From positions 1 to 26,236 of the forward strand of contig JAVEEO010000142.1 of assembly GCA_030840415.1 (NCBI GenBank): a stretch of 26,236 bases of DNA. The letters are read 5' to 3'. Below the pieces are notes generated by a model, which saw only the letters and a program-made list of their open reading frames with translations, was not told the DNA's origin and ran no database searches. The stretch is from Pseudonocardiales bacterium (lineage in GTDB: Bacteria > Actinomycetota > Actinomycetes > Mycobacteriales > Jatrophihabitantaceae). Position numbers and translations under genes: made by a program. This document shows, piece by piece, positions 23,777 to 26,236 of the stretch. Every line of letters starts with the position of its first letter. Position 1 is the stretch's first letter.

Positions 23777-25219
23777 GTGAAGAGCAGCGTCGAAACCCTG
23801 AGCCCGACCCGCGTGAAGCTCGCGGTCGAGGTGCCTTTTGACGAGCTGAAGTCCAGCCTGGACGAGGCTTACAAGGCCATCGGGACGCAGGTCCGGGTGC
23901 CCGGCTTCCGTCCCGGCAAGGTTCCGGCCCGGATCATCGACCAGCGGGTCGGCCGGGCCGCGGTGCTGGAGGAGGCGATCAACAAGGCGCTGCCCAAGGC
24001 CTACTCCGATGCGGTGCGCGAGACCGGCGTCAAGGCGCTGGGCCAGCCCGAGATCGAGGTCACCACGCTGGAGGACAACGACCACATCGCCTTCACCGCC
24101 GAGGTGGACGTCCGTCCCGAGATCGCGGTTGCCGGCTACAACAGCCTGGCGGTCACGGTGGCCGACGCGAGCGTCACCGACGACGAGGTCGCCGAGCAGT
24201 TCGAGGAACTGCGGGCCCGGTTCGGCACCCTCAAGGGCGTCGACCGCGAGGTGCGCACCGGAGACTTCGTCTCCCTGGACCTGACCGCCACCGTCGACGG
24301 GGTCGAGGTGGAGGGCGGCTCGGCGCAGGGGCTGTCCTACGAGGTCGGCTCGGGCAACCTGATCGAGGGCCTGGACGAGGCAATCCTGGGCAAGAACGCC
24401 GGCGACTCGGCGAGCTTCTCCTCGACGCTGGCCTTCGGCGAGCACGCCGGCTCGGCCGCCGAGATCACCGTCCTGGTCAATTCGGTCAAGGAGCGCGAGC
24501 TGCCCGAGGCCGATGACGACTTCGCTCAGCTGGCCTCGGAGTTCGACACCGTCGAGGAGCTGCGGGCCGACCTGAAGTCCCGGTTGGACCGGGTCAAGGT
24601 GCTCGGCCAGGGCGCCGAGGCGCGCGACAAGGTGCTGGAGCTGCTGGTCGCCCAGACCGAGGTGCCGCTGCCGGAGTCGGCGGTGCAGGCCGAGGTCGAG
24701 TGGCGCGAGCACGACGTGGTGCACCAGCTCGGCCACGACGACGCGGCCTTCGAGCAGTACCTGCAGACCGAGGGCAAGTCCCGCGAGGAATTCACCGCCG
24801 AGCTGCGCGAGGTCGCCGAGAAGGCGGTCAAGACCCAGTTCATCCTGGACTCGATCGCCGACGCCGAGGCGGTGGCGGTCTCCGACGCCGAGCTGACCGA
24901 GTACATCGTGCGGCAGGCGCAGCGCTACGACATGGCCCCGCAGGAGTTCGCCGACCAGATCGTCCAGGCCGGCAACATCGCCGCGCTGGTGGCCGATGTC
25001 CGGCGCAACAAGGCACTGGCCACCGTGCTCGAGTCGGCGAGCGTGACCGACGAGTCGGGCAATCCGGTCGACCTGACCGCGCTGTCGACCCCGCAGGGCC
25101 AGGCTGACCTCGACGAGCTCGAGGACGCGGTCGAGCAGGCGGCGGCCGCTGCCGAGGCGGCCGGCGACGAGCAGTCCGACACCGACCCGGCCGGCGCCCA
25201 CCGGGCCGAGGACGCCTAG
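23777..25219 (+). CDS. tig: trigger factor (ribosome-associated chaperone and prolyl isomerase)
   Basis: A 480-aa chaperone that docks at the ribosomal exit tunnel and folds nascent chains. Domains in order: N-terminal ribosome-binding domain (1-115) with the signature GFRPGKVP at 43-50; FKBP-type prolyl isomerase domain (about 150-240, GDFVSLDLTATVDG onward); then the long C-terminal helical chaperone domain (about 245-425). The last 50 residues are an acidic Ala/Glu/Asp-rich tail, common in actinobacterial trigger factors. Start is GTG 23777 with GAAGAG six bases upstream (GAGGAG is further off). It precedes clpP1 with 181 bp between, separated by a hairpin, so the clp genes are transcribed at least partly on their own. 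Confidence 0.97.
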   Translation: MKSSVETLSPTRVKLAVEVPFDELKSSLDEAYKAIGTQVRVPGFRPGKVPARIIDQRVGRAAVLEEAINKALPKAYSDAVRETGVKALGQPEIEVTTLEDNDHIAFTAEVDVRPEIAVAGYNSLAVTVADASVTDDEVAEQFEELRARFGTLKGVDREVRTGDFVSLDLTATVDGVEVEGGSAQGLSYEVGSGNLIEGLDEAILGKNAGDSASFSSTLAFGEHAGSAAEITVLVNSVKERELPEADDDFAQLASEFDTVEELRADLKSRLDRVKVLGQGAEARDKVLELLVAQTEVPLPESAVQAEVEWREHDVVHQLGHDDAAFEQYLQTEGKSREEFTAELREVAEKAVKTQFILDSIADAEAVAVSDAELTEYIVRQAQRYDMAPQEFADQIVQAGNIAALVADVRRNKALATVLESASVTDESGNPVDLTALSTPQGQADLDELEDAVEQAAAAAEAAGDEQSDTDPAGAHRAEDA

Positions 25220-25220
25220 C

Positions 25221-25251
25221 CACCGACTCCGGCCGTCCGGCCAGGTCGGTG
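25221..25251 (+). terminator. terminator hairpin after tig
   Basis: CACCGAC (25221-25227) pairs perfectly with GTCGGTG (25245-25251). Inside, CCGG (25229-25232) can pair with CCGG (25237-25240). The structure starts two bases after the tig stop codon and has no T-tract, typical of actinobacterial termination. Confidence 0.55.
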
Positions 25252-25303
25252 TGCTGACGCAGCCGAGGTAGCAGCGACGTGTCCGAGGCGGCTCAGGACC
25301 CCT

Positions 25304-25321
25304 TTGATGCCCTGAGCGAAC
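25304..25321 (+). promoter_or_regulatory. candidate ClgR operator upstream of clpP1
   Basis: TTGATGCCCTGAGCGAAC resembles the 18-base ClgR site of corynebacteria as I remember it (W-N-N-W-C-G-C-Y-N-A-N-R-G-C-G-W-W-S), differing at the first C and at the A of the spacer. ClgR activates clpP1P2 in several actinobacteria, so position 80 bases before the clpP1 start is fitting. No clgR gene is in the window. Confidence 0.45.
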
Positions 25322-25338
25322 GACACCGCCTGGGAGCA

Positions 25339-25365
25339 CTGACTGTCGTGCCGGGCCATTAGGGT
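25339..25365 (+). promoter_or_regulatory. possible clpP1 promoter
   Basis: CTGACT (25339-25344) and TAGGGT (25360-25365) could serve as -35 and -10 boxes, although the 15-base spacing is short. The pair lies just downstream of the candidate ClgR site, as expected for an activator, and would give a leader of roughly 30 bases. Confidence 0.25.
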
Positions 25366-25400
25366 CGAGTCAGATCCACTTTTGACGGAAAGGAACGCCA

Positions 25401-26090
25401 GTGAGCCCCTTTGACGCCCAGCGCGGTCAGCACGCCGGGTTCGACCGTTCGGGTGCCAGCGCTCGTTCGGAACCGATCCGGATCATCGAGGCGCGCAGCC
25501 CCGGCGCCGGCATGAACCTCAACGACTCGATCTATGACCGGCTGCTGCGGGACCGCATCATCTTCCTCGGCCAGGTGGTCGACGACGACATCGCCAACCG
25601 GCTGTGCGCGCAGCTGCTGCTGCTGTCGGCCGAGGACTCCACCCGCGACATCAACCTCTACATCAACTCCCCGGGCGGCTCGGTCACGGCCGGCATGGCG
25701 ATCTTCGACACCATGCAGTTCGTCGAGTGCGACGTGGCGACCTACGCCCTGGGCATGGCCGCCTCGATGGGGCAGTTCCTGCTCTCGGCCGGCCAGCGCG
25801 GCAAGCGCTACGCCCTGCCGCACGCCCGCATCATGATGCACCAGCCCTCGGCCGGCATCGGTGGTACCGCCTCGGACATCGCGATCCAGGCCGAGCAGTT
25901 CAAGCTCACCAAGGCCGAGATGGCCCGGCTGATCGCCGAGCACACCGGCCAGACCGTCGAGCAGATCCAGGCCGACTCCGAGCGCGACCGCTGGTTCACC
26001 GCCCAGCAGGCGCTGGAGTACGGATTCGTCGACCACGTGGTCAGCCGGGTCGCTCAGATGAGCAACGGCTCCGCCCCCGCGCCGGCCTAA
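25401..26090 (+). CDS. clpP1: ATP-dependent Clp protease proteolytic subunit ClpP1
   Basis: A 229-aa serine peptidase that assembles with ClpP2 into the barrel working with ClpX or ClpC. The catalytic triad is Ser122 in GMAASMGQ, His147 in MMHQPSAG and Asp196 in ERDRWFTAQQA; the glycine-rich INSPGGSVTAGMAIFDTM is at 89-106. The GTG start has AAAGGA about seven bases upstream. About 40 residues precede the NLNDSIYDRLL segment compared with roughly 14 in M. tuberculosis ClpP1, so the N-terminal extension, probably a processed propeptide, is long. It is followed 12 bp later by clpP2, and the two form the usual actinobacterial operon. Confidence 0.96.
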   Translation: MSPFDAQRGQHAGFDRSGASARSEPIRIIEARSPGAGMNLNDSIYDRLLRDRIIFLGQVVDDDIANRLCAQLLLLSAEDSTRDINLYINSPGGSVTAGMAIFDTMQFVECDVATYALGMAASMGQFLLSAGQRGKRYALPHARIMMHQPSAGIGGTASDIAIQAEQFKLTKAEMARLIAEHTGQTVEQIQADSERDRWFTAQQALEYGFVDHVVSRVAQMSNGSAPAPA

Positions 26091-26102
26091 AGGAGACCAA
26101 CC

Positions 26103-26236
26103 ATGAGTGAGCTGTACACCCCCGGCAGTGCCGGCTGGGCTCGTCCGTCGGGACTGGCCACCGGCTCGATGCCGTCCAGCCGGTACGTGCTGCCGTCCTT
26201 CGTCGAGCGCACCAACTACGGGATGAAGGAGTCAAA
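26103..26236 (+). CDS. clpP2: ATP-dependent Clp protease proteolytic subunit ClpP2 (partial, 5' end)
   Basis: The window ends after 44 full codons. The ATG at 26103 has AAAGGAGA five to twelve bases upstream. After a Gly/Ser/Pro-rich leader of about 26 residues comes RYVLPSFVERTNYGMKES, the typical start of mature actinobacterial ClpP2 (RYILPSFVERTSYGVKE in mycobacteria). The catalytic residues lie beyond the window. It is cotranscribed with clpP1 from a 12-bp gap, and ClpP2 supplies the face that docks the ATPase in the mixed ClpP1P2 barrel. Confidence 0.93.
   Translation, partial: MSELYTPGSAGWARPSGLATGSMPSSRYVLPSFVERTNYGMKES

Overview
The window is high-GC DNA, dense with genes that have strongly GC-biased third codon positions and many GTG starts. 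It carries actinomycete family markers: a mycobacterial-type truncated haemoglobin O, an Rv2466c-type thioredoxin-fold protein, GAF-ANTAR regulators, RpiB with the actinobacterial catalytic Glu, and the trigger factor-clpP1-clpP2 block. It reads as a chromosomal segment of an actinomycete outside Mycobacteriales proper, perhaps in the Frankiales/Nakamurellales area. The phylum is secure and the order is a guess. There is no rRNA, IS element, prophage or CRISPR array, and no intergenic stretch exceeds 300 bases.

From memory, the gene order follows M. tuberculosis Rv2478c-Rv2460c: ettA (Rv2477c), hot-dog thioesterase (Rv2475c), conserved hypothetical (Rv2474c), aglA (Rv2471), glbO (Rv2470), HNH protein (Rv2469c), ctaJ-like and DUF5130 (Rv2468A/Rv2468c), pepN (Rv2467), DsbA-like (Rv2466c), rpiB (Rv2465c), two tRNAs, tig (Rv2462c), clpP1 and clpP2. 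Into this backbone are set an SDR, a DUF2332 protein, an MscS channel, an amidase, a 10-methyl fatty acid gene pair, a DUF952 protein, an Arg-rich hypothetical with a PAP2-type membrane enzyme, a PhzF-like protein, and a GAF-ANTAR cluster.

Layout. 1-3.9 kb: ettA, thioesterase, hypothetical and SDR on +. 4.0-8.4 kb: mscS, glbO, aglA and DUF2332 on the minus strand. 8.6-14.2 kb (+): HNH, amidase, ctaJ-like, DUF5130, FAD oxidoreductase and SAM methyltransferase. The last four are closely packed and may link respiratory supercomplex subunits with membrane lipid modification. 14.2-16.9 kb (-): pepN, ending convergently with the methyltransferase at a nested hairpin. 17.0-18.5 kb (+): DsbA-like, DUF952 and rpiB. 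18.6-20.0 kb (-): PAP2 enzyme and Arg-rich hypothetical. 20.3-23.2 kb (+): phzF-like, GAF-ANTAR, a GAF protein with a diverged ANTAR, and an 84-aa protein. 23.3-26.2 kb: tRNA-Gly (-), tRNA-Pro (+), tig, clpP1 and the start of clpP2.

Most genes are recognisable housekeeping or accessory families, and there is no overt new defence or mobile system. The best candidates for something new are the GAF-ANTAR / diverged-ANTAR / 84-aa cluster with its structured leader, and the short tandem repeats that begin at or just after the stop codons of three separate genes.
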